Positions 10,623 to 22,719 of a stretch of DNA of 64,000 nt are shown here, piece after piece; the stretch's first letter is position 1, and each line of letters begins with the position of its first letter. The stretch is from Bryoerythrophyllum caledonicum (Eukaryota; Streptophyta; Bryopsida; Pottiales; Pottiaceae): positions 6,365,989 to 6,429,988 of the forward strand of contig OZ020518.1 in assembly GCA_963971425.1 (NCBI GenBank). The letters run 5' to 3'. Made by a program: the position numbers and the translations under genes. The notes beneath the pieces were generated by a model, which saw nothing but the letters and a program-made list of their open reading frames with translations, did not search any database and was not told the origin of the DNA.

Positions 10623-12280
10623 CCGCATCTCAGATGGTTCGAAAGTGTGATTTTAAAATGTAAAAGTAGAACCAGTGTCAGGAGTCGATTAGAGGTCACT
10701 GCTGATCAGGTGATATTTTTTTTAAAAATTCACACTAATGCCTGCAGATTCTCTTTACTGTTTATTTTTTGGTTTAATATTCAATTGTTGTGTTGAAGGT
10801 GTACACCTGGACTCATATTTGAGCTTGGAAGGGTGTTTCTTTATCCTTGTTGGAGTGTGGAAACTATGCCGCATGGGGTTGCAAAAATGGGAGTGTTATC
10901 TTCTCTTCCGTGATACTCATGGGTGGTCACTTCTTTCCACCTAAAGGTACTTGTCATGTAATCGCAAGGTGCACGCATCGCAAAGTTAGTGTGAAATTTT
11001 TGACTTGTTTCTTGTCCTAGGGGACTTTATACACCAACATGCGCAAATGACAAACATGGAGATCAGTCCATGATGTCCACCCAAAGTTTGGGTACAACCA
11101 ATGGACATGTCAATCTGTTCTACAATATGTTGTACTATGAATAAGAGCAAATACAATATACCATATGATAAAGAGTAAACACAGAGATTGTTCTTTTGAT
11201 ATATTTATATTAGCCACAAATTAAGGAGAGATTCTAATGGTTTCCTTCTTGAACGATGAACCAGAGCTTCATTACGCTTATTCACAAATGAAACAACACT
11301 TTCTCTCCAGAATTGGAAAATAAAAAAAACCAAGGTTGCGTGGCATCTTTCTAATGACATGTACTTGGTCAAAAAAATGTTCATATCCTTTTGGTTTTCA
11401 ACAAAGGTTCAACCAACCTTTGGAGCATGCACAATGATGGGAACCAGCCCTGCTTCTTTCTTTTTTTTTTTGTTTTCGGAGCCAAATTGCGAAAAAAAAA
11501 TCCCAAAAAAAAGTGGAAAAGTTATGATATCATGTCGCCAAAACTTCATTGATGGCCGTTGCTATATCGTCATATTGCCGCTAATGAACAGCGGGGACTC
11601 CATCCTATCGCCAAAAAGGATGTACAATTCTATGTTTACGGAGATGAATTCTCAAAAATGGATATTTATGGAGAAAATTTGGTTTTGTGTGGTTTCAGAA
11701 GAAAGCCAAACGTGCTGCAGCTCCCTAGCACCTGTAGCCACTGCGTCTATCCCACTAAAACGAAAAAATAAGGGCTGATGGGAACAAAGACCACATGCTT
11801 AAAGCATTGAATGCAATTAGTTTGACAATTCCCATTTTTTGAACAGCAATAATATTTTTGCAAGACATAACATGACAAACACTCATTCAAAAATCAGCAG
11901 GAACTCATGGTGCACCAACAATGTGGTTTTGAAAGTGTCAGAGCTGACATGATATATTCGTTTCGTCTTACCGCCAGAAGAGAATGTATTAAAATACAGT
12001 TTCTGTAAGATTCCTATGCAATACACAACTATGTATAACTCAAGGCCATGATGTATCAGCCAACCCCACCCCCCCCCCTTCTTTCCTCAGAACAACAACC
12101 AGTCTTTCAACCTAATTTCAAAAAAGGGTAGCATGCGTTATATGGGTCCAGGTGGCCTACCCAACAAGGCTCTTTACTTCACCAGTTATAGGGCTTAGGG
12201 TTAATTTCATTCCAATAACATGAAGAAAAAAATAATTAAAGATAGGGATGCAAATGAAAGACCATTTCATTGTAGACAAG
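10623..12280. other. AT-rich intergenic DNA
   Basis: Only short open frames with no recognisable domain. Homopolymer runs occur at 11,460-11,480 and a C-run at 12,065-12,078. No RNA gene or repeat with clear borders was seen. Confidence 0.45.
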
Positions 12281-13465
12281 GGCCGCTTCACACTTGGCCA
12301 AGTCGAGCGACCGTCTATCAAAAATTTCAGCCTAAACGATGGCAAGAGGCCAAATTTTTTTGCTGTGAAAATACATTCAACTATACATATTGAAGCCTTT
12401 GGTCGGTCGTGGTGTGAAGCCCCCGAGGCCAAGTCAAAAGGCCAAACCCCATACCATTTGCAAAGATTTCAATCATTTCTTACTACCGTGAATGGATCAA
12501 GTTTCTGAAATTTTCCTCTCTCTCATTCTTTTACCATGGATTCTAGAAGGGAACGTATTCTTGTTCTACTCTCAGTTTTCATGGTAATGAAGTATGTTAT
12601 AGTGGGCATTTTGGCATTGCAAAAACTTGCACCATTTCAACGAAATCTTCAAATGATGATGATGGCTGTATTTATTGCTCAAGGACAAAGGGTGGATTTT
12701 GGAAGGTCTTTGTTGGCATTTTGAAAGGTATGGAGGATTTTTGGAGCATAGTCTTATGGGGGTCTTATTTGGAGAGAGAATTTCAAAAGAAAATGAGGGT
12801 AAGTCCATCTACTTTGAAGTATTTATGTAATCTTTTGGGGCCTCTTTTAAAAATAAAGGATATATTTCTTAGAAAAAGTAATACCGTTGAATGTAGGCTT
12901 GCTGTAACGCTACCTCAATAAGCAACTGTAAATACTTTAGCCATGATTGGTGATTTATTAGGATAGGGTTGAGTACTACTTTAGTGATTGTGAGGGAAGG
13001 TTTGCTAATTTGTCCTCTTTGTAGAAAGCAAAAACTTGAGTGAATTTCATGCGGTGCGGCTTTGCTTTATTTTAATAAAGGTGTGGCCGTGCGGTTGAAC
13101 TTTGGAAGTATTACAGCCATCCTTGCATGTAACCTCACCCATGAATTGATACCTACACTCAAGAGAACCAAAAATTGAGTCTAAATGCTAAAAAATGGGA
13201 GCAAAAGAACAATTACAGCACATGTTGGAAGCTAAAATAAAGACTGTAATTGCCATAAAAGAAGGGGAATTGCGTCCATGTACTGTACATCCAAGGAAGG
13301 AGGAAGGAAGGCTCTTCATTGATTACTTTATTATAAAAATTGACGGACTCTTGAAAGAAGTTTGGGTCAACTAAAACGAGCTACCCAAGTTTTGTTTGAG
13401 AGGCCGTCACCTTGGCGCCAAAACTCCTCATAAGTGTTGCCATGTAGGCACAATGAAGGACGACG
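12281..13465 (-). mobile_element. hAT-like element, interrupted copy
   Basis: The left end GGGCCGCTTCACACTTGGCC and the following ~180 bp are the reverse complement of 21,785-21,958, including GAAGCCCCCGAGGCCAAG. After a non-matching stretch at about 12,460-13,315, homology resumes at 13,320-13,465 with the reverse complement of 21,510-21,655 (TTTGGGTCAACTAAAACGAG, then GCCATGTAGG). The order and spacing show one element in inverted orientation to the 20.48-21.96 kb copy, with roughly 0.85 kb of other sequence inserted. No transposase was recognised. Confidence 0.6.
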
Positions 13466-13647
13466 ACCTTTGAACTTCGAAAACTATAATAAACTTTTGT
13501 GAATGTGTTACTTCCTAAGTCTATATTGAGATCCCATGGTTAAAACTAGTAATAAAATTTTTGGATTCCTTCCTTACTCATTGCATTAGAATCCAACAGT
13601 TTTGAAGTGTTTTTGGTGTTAAATTGTCACGGTATTTTAGGGGTAAA
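13466..13647. mobile_element. Right-end fragment of the TTAA-flanked MITE family
   Basis: It matches the inverted 18.5-19.33 kb copy: AATGTGTTACTTCCTAAGTC, then GAGATCCCATGGTT, then TTACTCATTGCATTAGAATC, ending in TTTTAGGGGTAAA. The left half is missing. Confidence 0.6.
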
Positions 13648-14966
13648 GAAATCAAGTGTAATCCAACTTCTAACAAGGTAGGGTGTTGTAAAAGCATTGT
13701 CACCATCTCACATGTTCAACCGTGTTAACATTGTAGCAAACCGGAGAACATGATCACAACTCCCCTACCAACGCCTTTAAACACTACACGTTTTGTGGCT
13801 CCCTGGGAAAATAAAGGTGCACTCTACAAAGAGGCTTTTGTAGCTTGCCCTCATATTTACGCTCATTGTCATTGTTCACTGGTTCTTGTCATTCATCGGC
13901 CCAAAAGAACCATAGGGCGGAATTTCAAGGACCGGTGGGCCGAGCAATTGCAACTCCCTCCAATGGCTAAAAAATAACCCCTCTAAAAGCCCCATTTGGG
14001 GGCCTCGAATCCACAACTACCGGGCATGCTCAAAAATGGAATGCGGCTAAGATGTACCAATTCCGAGCAGGAATCTAGCTGCGTAGTACATGATTGATTT
14101 TCTGTGACCTAAAACGTAAGCCATGGAATGTAACCGGTTTTGGTGTGGACCCGTTTTAGTGTGATTCGATTATAATGAAAGAAAGTAAGCATAAATTCTG
14201 GCACCATGTAGTGATTATTATTCCCACTTGCTTAAACTGTGTAAAGCATGGAGAGAAGTATGCCAAATCTGAGACATTTTCCGTGCTATACAGTGGCACC
14301 GAAAAACAAACTCCTCCCTTTCCCAGATTCAAAAATGAAATGGTATACAGTTACCGGAATAAATTAACTATAAAAGTCACCACTGGTTGGTTGGCAAAAT
14401 TAGTGCTAGATTGTTTAGATAGAAAACTGAGCCAATTTATTTGGTTAGTATGTTATTGTGGACACGTAAAATCGGTGAGGTGTTAACATTAGCACTTCTC
14501 AGCGTTTAATTTTAGGGTTGGCTTTTGCTTGCATACGAGGATGGTACTGTACCCATCAGTACAGTGCATCAAGTTGTTACTGGAATAGCTATTGCTGGAG
14601 GCTTGACTTACACTTACCTGAAATGGTACAATTATGAGATAACATTTTCTAATCATAACATTTCTATTTTTTTTACTGTTTATGTGTTTATTTTTTGTTT
14701 ATTTTTTGTTTATTTTTTGTTTTTTGGTTTTCTAATTTTTGACGCGTCATGGGAGTTGACACCTTTTAGAGCAAGAGTTTCATGAGTTTGAAGTTATAAT
14801 CTCCGGCCTCGGAAACCAAGCATTTTTGGAAACTTTCTTGGTATACTTTGAAAATACTAGAGTTTCCCTGAAAGTGCTTCCTGAAAGTGCTTTCCGAAAG
14901 GGCAAGTCAGGAGGAATATGGTGCCAGAGAGTTTGAGATGTATAAACGGAAAAAAAGAGAGTACAG
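13648..14966. other. AT-rich intergenic DNA with a short tandem array
   Basis: No gene recognised. At about 14,688-14,730 there are three copies of an 11-bp TTTATTTTTTG unit. Confidence 0.5.
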
Positions 14967-15253
14967 TAAGGTAGAGACACCCATAACCGACATGTGACCA
15001 ATAACCGATACATCCTAATTCCTAGATTGTGCAAGAACAGATGTACCTCATTTGTATATATCGGTTGTGGGTTCTGAAGTACTTTTCACTTTGAAAAATT
15101 GTACAAATTTCAATATTGGGAGATAATTCATGGAAAAATGCTCATTCTTCATGAACCTTATTTTCCTACGAACCAAAATTATCTCCTTATCGATAACCCA
15201 AGCTTTGATATGCTGAAATGCTTAAGTTGTCGGTTATAGGTGTCTGTACCTTA
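14967..15253. mobile_element. Foldback MITE, 287 bp
   Basis: The inverted termini are TAAGGTAGAGACACCCATAA on the left and the reverse complement of TAAGGTACAGACACCTATAA on the right, with ACCGACA continuing both. Both ends sit at TA, so a TA target duplication (Tc1/mariner style) is possible but unproven. The interior is non-coding. Confidence 0.7.
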
Positions 15254-15273
15254 TGAGGAAATTTCATATCGCC

Positions 15274-15460
15274 TTTCTCTCCACCAATGAAATGCTTTGC
15301 AATCAATGTTCTTGGGCCCTACCCGATGCAAGCTAAAGCTCCCCCATAGTATCCTACGTTCTCACAGGGTTGACCAATAGTTCCCCCAAACCTTTCCCAA
15401 GGCAAGACACCATGTACATGTGGTCCAGGTTACTATCATAAGACCCTAAGATTTGGGGTA
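15274..15460. repeat. Dispersed repeat, copy 1 (second copy at 56.97-57.16 kb)
   Basis: About 190 bp is shared in direct orientation with 56,968-57,160, including CAATGTTCTTGGGCCCTAC, GCAAGCTAAAGCTC, CCTTTCCCAAG and CACCATGTACATG. There is no coding content and no clear end structure. Confidence 0.7.
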
Positions 15461-15772
15461 CCTATCTAGTGTATTTTGGTGACTTTCAGGAGAACTCAAC
15501 TAAATACCTTGAGATATAACTCATATATTATGATTCATATATGTTTTGGGGATAACTCAGAATTTACAAAATATTTCTACAACATTAAGTGTAGACCCCA
15601 ACATGCCCGACGGGGTAAGGGTAGTCCTAGAAGACCCTGTCTTGGCATGATACCATATTTCGAAGTCACCATGTCTACTATGTTGTCTTCAATGAATTAT
15701 CAAACCCTAAATTCAAAACCTATCCTCAAATTGCGATGTACCGAGGATCAGAGATATTCCAATTTAGTTTGG

Positions 15773-16571
15773 TTAACCCTTTACCGCCCAGGGATGTTTA
15801 TGGAAAAACCAAGATTTCTGTTGTTTTTTTTCTTTGAACCGTATTTGATGGAAATACAACATCTAATATTAATATCTAACCTTACAAAATTGAACTTAAC
15901 ATATGACGTGATCTTTGGGGAAATTTTGCACAACATCCAACGGTTGATGGAATAGATTATAGTGTTTAAAGTTACCATATATTGGTAGTGAAAACTCTCG
16001 AATTTGGAGGGTGTACAACTTTAACCATCAATATATTCTTGCAAGAATTTTTTTAACTTTGAATTAGAGCGGTTCACATGTGCACTAGGTTGATAGCTTT
16101 GCATTGACATATCATATGTGAAGAAAATATTTATACACAATTATTGGTGATTTTTTTTGTTTTTTTCTACTTGATTGTATACAAAAATGTTCCAACCTTA
16201 TACAAATCAAAACAAAGTTTCGTATGTGAGGAGAGAGGTCAACAATCACAAAACAATGAAGAATGTCTTAAAGATGAAGTTCAATCAAAATTTAAGATCA
16301 AAATCAATGTGCATGTGTGTGAAATACAACATAGTATGTGGCATCGTATTCACTGTATTTCAGTGTATTTGATGTATTTTGTGTTGTATTCCTAGCTTTT
16401 CCAGAGTTCTGTAAATCCAAATCATGATCTGATTGTTGGAGAGTGTTCATGTAATGTGTGCGCAAATCTGAACCTCATATCTCAAAGCCTAATTCCTCAT
16501 GGATTTCATGCAAACTGAGTTTTAGCACCTCCGGAGTCCCATTTGGGGCTTCCTGGGCGCTAAAGGGTTAA
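15773..16571. mobile_element. TTAA-flanked MITE, 0.8 kb
   Basis: The left end TTAACCCTTTACCGCCCAGG and the right end CCTGGGCGCTAAAGGGTTAA are inverted repeats, with TTAA on both sides. This is the structure expected of piggyBac-superfamily elements (TTAA duplication, C-rich tips). An open frame on the plus strand (15,476-15,955) crosses the left border and is not thought real. No transposase. Confidence 0.7.
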
Positions 16572-17168
16572 TGCTTGTACTTTATTACAACAACTTCTTC
16601 TCAATGGGGAGAACATGCAGAAGTGAGTCCCAAGCTCATGATAGGATCCATTCAAGGTATTTGATACTCTACGAGGTTTTGGACTTACTCACATAATTTT
16701 TGCAAATCATTGCTGAAGAAAATGATTGGCCTGAGATAGTCAAGGCACCTTTGAGTGGAATTCAAATGCATAATTCATGAATTTGATGTGTATAAGTTCA
16801 CTATAATTGCATGTCTGCATGCACGAATTGAGACACTGTGCACTTGAGTTCTGCAAAAGGAAATGCAAAGAAATTGTAAATTATAGTAGAGGTATATGTG
16901 TGGACTTATTACGTGTATGTTGGCAAATGATTGTGCGTGTAATGATCACGTTAACATTGGACATGACTCTAGGATAGCTTATTATTCCAAATTTTGAGGT
17001 GGTTTATTATACAAGGAATCAAGGAAAATTTATATGACTCCCCATGCTTGTAGTTTCAAAGTTTGTTCATCCAAAGTGAGCGTCTTTGAAGCCATAGCCA
17101 TCGGGTATAATGTGTGTAACAAATTTAGCAATATTTTAATTGAAATTATACAATTACCCAATCATTTA
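16572..17168. other. AT-rich spacer
   Basis: Nothing recognisable on either strand between two TTAA-flanked elements. Confidence 0.5.
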
Positions 17169-18073
17169 TTAACCCCTAAAGGACTGTGACAATTTCAAAA
17201 TTGTTGATTCTAGTGCGATGAGTAAGGAAGGAAACAAAACTTTATTTTCATAGTTTTGACCGTAGGATCTCAATTAAGACTTAATAAGTATCATACCCAC
17301 AAAATTTCAAAAACTTTGACCGCACCGATTGAAAGATTACAGTGTTTGAAGTCAAAAAAATGATTCATTTTTCTTCCCTGCGTTCAATGGATTAGCAGAC
17401 TTTGACTTCACTTGATATTAGATTTTTGTACTACATAAGACCTAAATCTTTTACCATTGTGTTAAGCATGGTGTTGGCTCCCTATACACCAATTTTTAGA
17501 GGTAGAGAAGGGGTGTAGCATATTCAAAACAAGGTGTGGAGGTTCAAAAAAATTCAATTTACATTTTATTTTTCTGTGAACTTAATGTGTTTTAGAATGA
17601 TAATCCAAACGGCCATTAAAAATATTCTTCCGCATATTGTTGTTGAAAAAATTAAAAGTGAAAAATATGAAAATCTCTAGGTTTTATGTAGAAAAGATGA
17701 AGTTTTCTTCCTCGCTTGCCCAAGATGTATTAAAATGTTTGACTTGAATTAAGATGTTTTTTTCCACTATAGAGAAGAATTTATCTTTTACACCTTCAAA
17801 GAAGGTAGTATTCTCTATGTGTATGAAAAATCTCAATGTCAATAGAAACTTCTAGCAAAATTTTGGAGTTGCCCGCAGTCCCCATTTCTAACTTTGAGTG
17901 GTACTAACTTTCAAATCATGAATCCAAAAGAAAATCTAAAAATACCTCCATGAAGCTCTTATTAGGGACAACCTAGTGTAATTTTTTTAAAGAAAAAATA
18001 TATTTTGAATTTTAGAAACCTGTCCAAAATCAAAATCGTCCCCCCAAAGGACACGTGGTCCTTTGCGGGTTAA
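17169..18073 (+). mobile_element. TTAA-flanked MITE (family reference copy)
   Basis: TTAA at 17,169-17,172 is followed by CCCCTAAAGGACTGTGAC; the right end reads GTGGTCCTTTGCGGG then TTAA at 18,070-18,073. Length between the TTAA sites is 897 bp. The interior is AT-rich and non-coding, and fragments recur at 5.9, 13.5, 18.6-19.3 and 20.5-21.4 kb. The tips and target site are those of piggyBac-type elements, but only family ends are seen, with no transposase. Confidence 0.75.
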
Positions 18074-18559
18074 CAATTATTTGAAGAAGTATCATTAGAA
18101 ATGATTGACTTACTTTTCTTCGATGAACTTGACCACTGATTTTGAATATGTGAAAGTTTTTGGATATTTTTCTATGTTTTTTTTTTCACATATGAGAGTT
18201 AGAAATTGCTAGAACATGGTAGACTTGGTGAATTTTGAGGCTACCTATTGCTAAACCCATTAATGCCTATGAGGCGCTTGGAGGGTTGATTTTGGTGCTT
18301 TTGTTGATTTAACTCTTTCCATAATTGGTCATTGTCTCTCTCATCTTCATAATGCACTTCGAGCTACTCTTAAGCTTTAAACCCTAATTGAAAAAAGTCC
18401 CGAGTTGGGCTTTTGCATATCCTAGGCATGTTCCCTATTGTTGCAAATTATATTCAAAATTCTTGAAATTTTGTACAAAGATACAAGAAGACAAGAGGCA
18501 CATGGGAATGTAATTTTTATTCTCATCGGACCTCAAGAAAAATAAAATTATGCCATCTC

Positions 18560-19325
18560 AAAGAGAAACTTCTTGAGTGCGGGCACGTCCGGCAACTCCA
18601 AAAACTTTTGCTAGGACACTCTATCGAATGTCAGATTTTCAATACTAGCAACTAATATTATAACTTTCTATATTGTCAATTTTTTTGTTTTAAGTAAAAA
18701 AATAGCATTTTATCCCAAGTCATACATTTTCGCACATTGTCACACATTTTTGGGTAAGGTACCAAAAAACTTTTCATATCCACATAAAACTTAGAGATCT
18801 TCATATTTTAAATTTTTTATTTTTTATACTACAAGATGTGGTGCAAACCTAATTATTGACCGTTTGGATTCTCATTCTAAAACATATCAAATTCACAACA
18901 AAAAAACAACTTAATTTGGCACTTATAGAACCTTCACTTATTGCACAATTTTATTAAATATGCTACACCCTTCTTCTACCTCTAAAAATTGGTGTACAAG
19001 GAACTGATATCATGTTTGACATGATGGTAATGAATTAAGACCTTGTGTAGTGCAAAAATTTGACAACAAGTCAAGTCAAAGTATGCTCATCCACTCAACA
19101 TAGGGAAAAAAATGATCACATTTTCAACATCAAACACTATAATCTTTCAATCGGTGCGGTTAAAGTTTATGAAAGTATGTGAGTATGTCACTTCGTAAGT
19201 CTTAATTGAGATCTTACGGTTGAAACTTGAAACAAAACTTTTTTTCCCTTCCTTACTCATTGCACTAGAATCAACAATTTCAAAGTATTGTTGGTGGAAT
19301 ATTGTCAAGGAAATTTAGGGGTTAT
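18560..19325 (-). mobile_element. TTAA-flanked MITE, inverted copy
   Basis: This region is the reverse complement of most of the 17.17-18.07 kb element, from GTGCGGGCACGTCCGGCAAC through TTACTCATTGCACTAGAATC to the tip ATTTAGGGG. The right flank is TTAT instead of TTAA. The left end is not clear; the match fades to the left of about 18,560. Together with the previous element it forms a loose inverted pair about 0.5 kb apart. Confidence 0.65.
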
Positions 19326-20482
19326 AATGGATCTCTTTGATCTCCAATCAAGGCTGGCATTGGTGAACTGCAGTGATTTCTGTCAAGTGGGGTTGCAATG
19401 AAATGTATCCAATGTGCAAATGATGTTTTGCATAATATGTTACGCTTGTAGATTTTCCGAGGCCCTCGTGGTCTACTTAGGTGGTATAGAGCTAAACAAA
19501 ATAGCACCACTGGGGAGTATCTCCTTTATGACAATTACTTCTCTTTCCAAAAAATAAGATTCACCAAGCCTCAAAAATAGTGATAGATTGTGATGGTAAA
19601 GGATGGGAACTTTGCATAATGCAAATGTTTAATTCTATCAGAAAATAAAGTATGTTGACCATGTAAATTTAGAATTTAGAATTACTTAACTACCCTCATA
19701 TGCTATAATCTTTCAATCTATACATCAAAAAAGCTATAAGTAAAAAAATATCATAATTTGAAATTTTTGTACCTGTTTTGAAAAAAAGTCATGTTGAGAA
19801 GCATAGTCATGGACCTTTAGGAGTTTATGATGGCTAAATCTCTATCATGATGTCACTTATTAGTGACATGTAGTGTCATATTGGGAAATCTAGGCAACTA
19901 AGTAGTTGAGGTTTACAAGTGCTTTCAATATCAAATGCAAAAGAAATACTACACTCACCTACAACAACCTTGTTTGTTTTACCAAATCTGCCTATTGTAA
20001 AGAGTCCCTATTATAGTGGACAAGATTGATTGTGGTTGTTACACGAAATGGATGTCATGAGGTGTGACTTTCTGCTTGATGGATGTTAGTTTTAGAAATA
20101 GATTGTTATTTGTTAAAAATAGATATTTGTTATGGATCCAATCGGACTATTATAATGAAATGGTTGTTCTAAAATGTGCTCTTGAAAAAGGAGCTTCCTA
20201 TAAAACTAAGATGCACCCACATGCAAATGAAACCGTAGAAGCACTAGAATGCCTCAATCACTATTGTCATATTGGGAATTTTGGCAACATTTCACAAACT
20301 TCAGAAATATGAGAAATTATGCATGATAGACAATGTTGTCTGCTGCCAAAGTTCCACATATCTCAGTAATGGTAGAATCACATGCACAAACTGCAATCAA
20401 ATTACAAGTGAAATGCACATGATTTTCCTCATCAATGACGATAATCAAGTTGAGGCTCGGAAAAAGCAAGTTCTTGGATTTC
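19326..20482. other. AT-rich spacer
   Basis: No gene recognised. The stretch at about 19,360-19,410 (CTGCAGTGATTTCTGTCAAG, then ATGAAATGTATCC) resembles the last 60 bp of the window, so it is probably part of another dispersed repeat. Confidence 0.45.
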
Positions 20483-21958
20483 AGGGCTGCTTCACACTTG
20501 GTGGCCAAGTTAACCCCTAAAGGACCACGACCTATTTCGCTCTAAAACGAGTCCAAAACTGCCACTGTCAAAAAGAGACATGAAAATCACATTTTAAAGT
20601 GAATTTTGGATTTTCAACCGTAAGATCTTAAAATAGACTTCCATATAAACATGCCATCAAATTTTGGTTGCGATCCATCGCACGGATTGATAGATTTTAG
20701 TGTTTAAAGTCAAAACAATGGTTCATTTTCATCCCTGCGTTGAGTAGATCAGCTGACTTTGACTTCATTTTGTATCAAATTTTTGCATTGTACAAGGTCT
20801 AAATCTTTTACCATTGTCTTAAGCATGATGTTATTTCCCAACACACCAATTTTTAGAGGTAAAAAAGAGGTGTAGCATATTCAAAACAAGTGTGCAAGGA
20901 GTGGAGGTTCAAAAATTTCCATTTCACGTTTTATTTTTTTGTGAACTACGTATGTATTTAAATGATAATCCAAACGGTCAGTAAGAAGTTTTTTACCACA
21001 TATTGTTGTTGAAAAAATAAAAAGTGAAAAATATGAAGATCTCTAGGTTTTATGTAGAAAAGATGAAATTTTTTTCCCCCGTTGCCCGACTATGTGTGAA
21101 AATGTTTGACTTGGAATAAAATGCCTTTTTACACTAAAGACAAGATTTTTTTTGGAAAATTTCTAAAGAAGGAAATATTCTTTATATGTGTGAAAAATCT
21201 CAATGTCAATAGAAACTTTTGCCAAAAATTTTGGAGGTGCCCGGAGTCCCCACTTTGGCTTTAAGCGGTACTAACTTTCAAACCACAAATCCAAAAAAAA
21301 GTTTTAAAAAATCCCCACAAAGCTCTTATCAGATCCTATCTTGAAAAAAAAAATCAACTACAAAGGATTTTTTTCGAATTGTAGGTACATGCCCAAATCC
21401 AAAATGACCCCGGGGGGACGTTTGGTCCTTTAGGGGTTAAGTGGCTGTCGATTTCGACTAATGAGATTGCTAGAATGGCCAAAGTCCGGACTTTGGGCCT
21501 TCACACTTGTGCCCAAACTCCAAAGGCCGTCGTCCTACATGGCAACACTTTTGGGTTGTTTTGGTGCCAAAGCGACACCCTCTTGAGCAAAACTTGGGTC
21601 GTCCATTTTAGTCGACCCAAACTACAATCGAGAGTCCATCGAATTTTTTAATTAAAAAAATAAAAAACTGACAAGATCTAGGCCATTTGATGAAAGAGGC
21701 TGAATTTTTTGGTTAATTTTTTTGGCTAATTTTTTTTGGCTTATTTTTTTGGGCTAATTTTATTGGCTGATTTTTTTTGGCGTAATGATATGGGGTTCGG
21801 ACTTTGGACTTGGCCTTGGGGGCTTCACACCACGACCGGCCAAACCTTCAATCTATATTATTTAATGTATTTTTTTGGCAAAAAAGTTTGGCCTCTCGCC
21901 ATAGTTTGGCCACTCATTTTGACGGTCACTCAACTTGGGCATAGTGTGAAGCGGCCCT
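20483..21958 (+). mobile_element. hAT-like element containing a nested TTAA-flanked MITE
   Basis: The left end CAGGGCTGCTTCACACTTGG and the right end, read in reverse as AGGGCCGCTTCACACTATGC, form imperfect inverted repeats. An independent TTAA element sits inside at 20,510-21,440; without it the host element is about 0.55 kb. Internal phrases (GGCCGTCGTCCTACATGGCA and GACCCAAACTACAATC) recur inverted at 13.3-13.5 kb. No transposase. The superfamily call rests on the CAGGGC tip only. Confidence 0.6.
20510..21440 (+). mobile_element. TTAA-flanked MITE nested in hAT-like element
   Basis: TTAACCCCTAAAGGACCACG at the left and TGGTCCTTTAGGGGTTAA at the right give near-perfect tips and intact TTAA on both sides. 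The interior is about 75-80% similar by eye to the 17.17 kb copy, in the same orientation. The clean ends and nesting make it one of the younger copies here. Confidence 0.8.
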
Positions 21959-22347
21959 CAGACTTCATTGACAATGTACAAACTCTGATGAGAGGAAAGT
22001 TACATTCAACGTGATTTTGGAGGTGCAAGGCCACCATTGGCAAAACTTCCTACGTGCAAATTCTAAACATGTTAGGATTCTTTCTATTTTATTTTTTTGT
22101 ATTTGGAACATGCTGTAACTTGTAGACGTACAAGTAGTGGCATGTTGGACATATTACATGGGTAGAGAAAAATATACAGTTATTTTTTTAAAACAGAGAC
22201 AACATTATGGGTAACGTGAAACCTGCCAATATAATTATTGGCCATTGTGGCATGTTCAGATTGGTATATCAAAGACACTTCAAAACTCAAGCTCAACCTC
22301 CTACTTTTTGCAGATTGTCAGCATGGTAGTAAGAAGGTGTTCTAGTA
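21959..22347. other. Spacer
   Basis: No feature seen. Confidence 0.5.
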
Positions 22348-22719
22348 CACCAAACACTCCGTATAGTGTGGACCAAACTATTTCAAAGTACCTACACTAA
22401 TTCGAGTGCATGCAAGTTACAGTTGTACCTCACTTCACAATCCACATCAAAATCATGTTCTTCAAAAAATAGTGTGGGATGTTTTAGAATGATTGACACA
22501 AAATTAATGTAGATTATGGAGAGGTGGCGGCCAGCGGCGGTGAGGTGGTGGCAAGCAACAAGGAGTGGAAGATGTGGGTGGCGATGAGGTGGCAATAAAT
22601 GGCATGACACATGTTGAAATGTATCCACATCAAATATGTTCCAAAACCAAAATTGATGTGGTCCACATCATTTTTCACCCACATTACCAATGAATCCACA
22701 CTATACTCAATATTTGGTG
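22348..22719. mobile_element. Foldback MITE, 372 bp
   Basis: The ends are CACCAAACACTCCGTATAGT and the reverse complement of CACCAAATATTGAGTATAGT, both continuing GTGGA. The inner region repeats the pairing (CCACATCAAAATC against TGATGTGG). A short GGTGGCGG-type purine-rich patch lies at 22,520-22,590. No coding content. Confidence 0.7.

Noticed and set aside
15476-15955. 159-codon plus-strand frame
   Set aside because: It crosses the left border of a TTAA-flanked element, so it joins two unrelated sequences; no domain.
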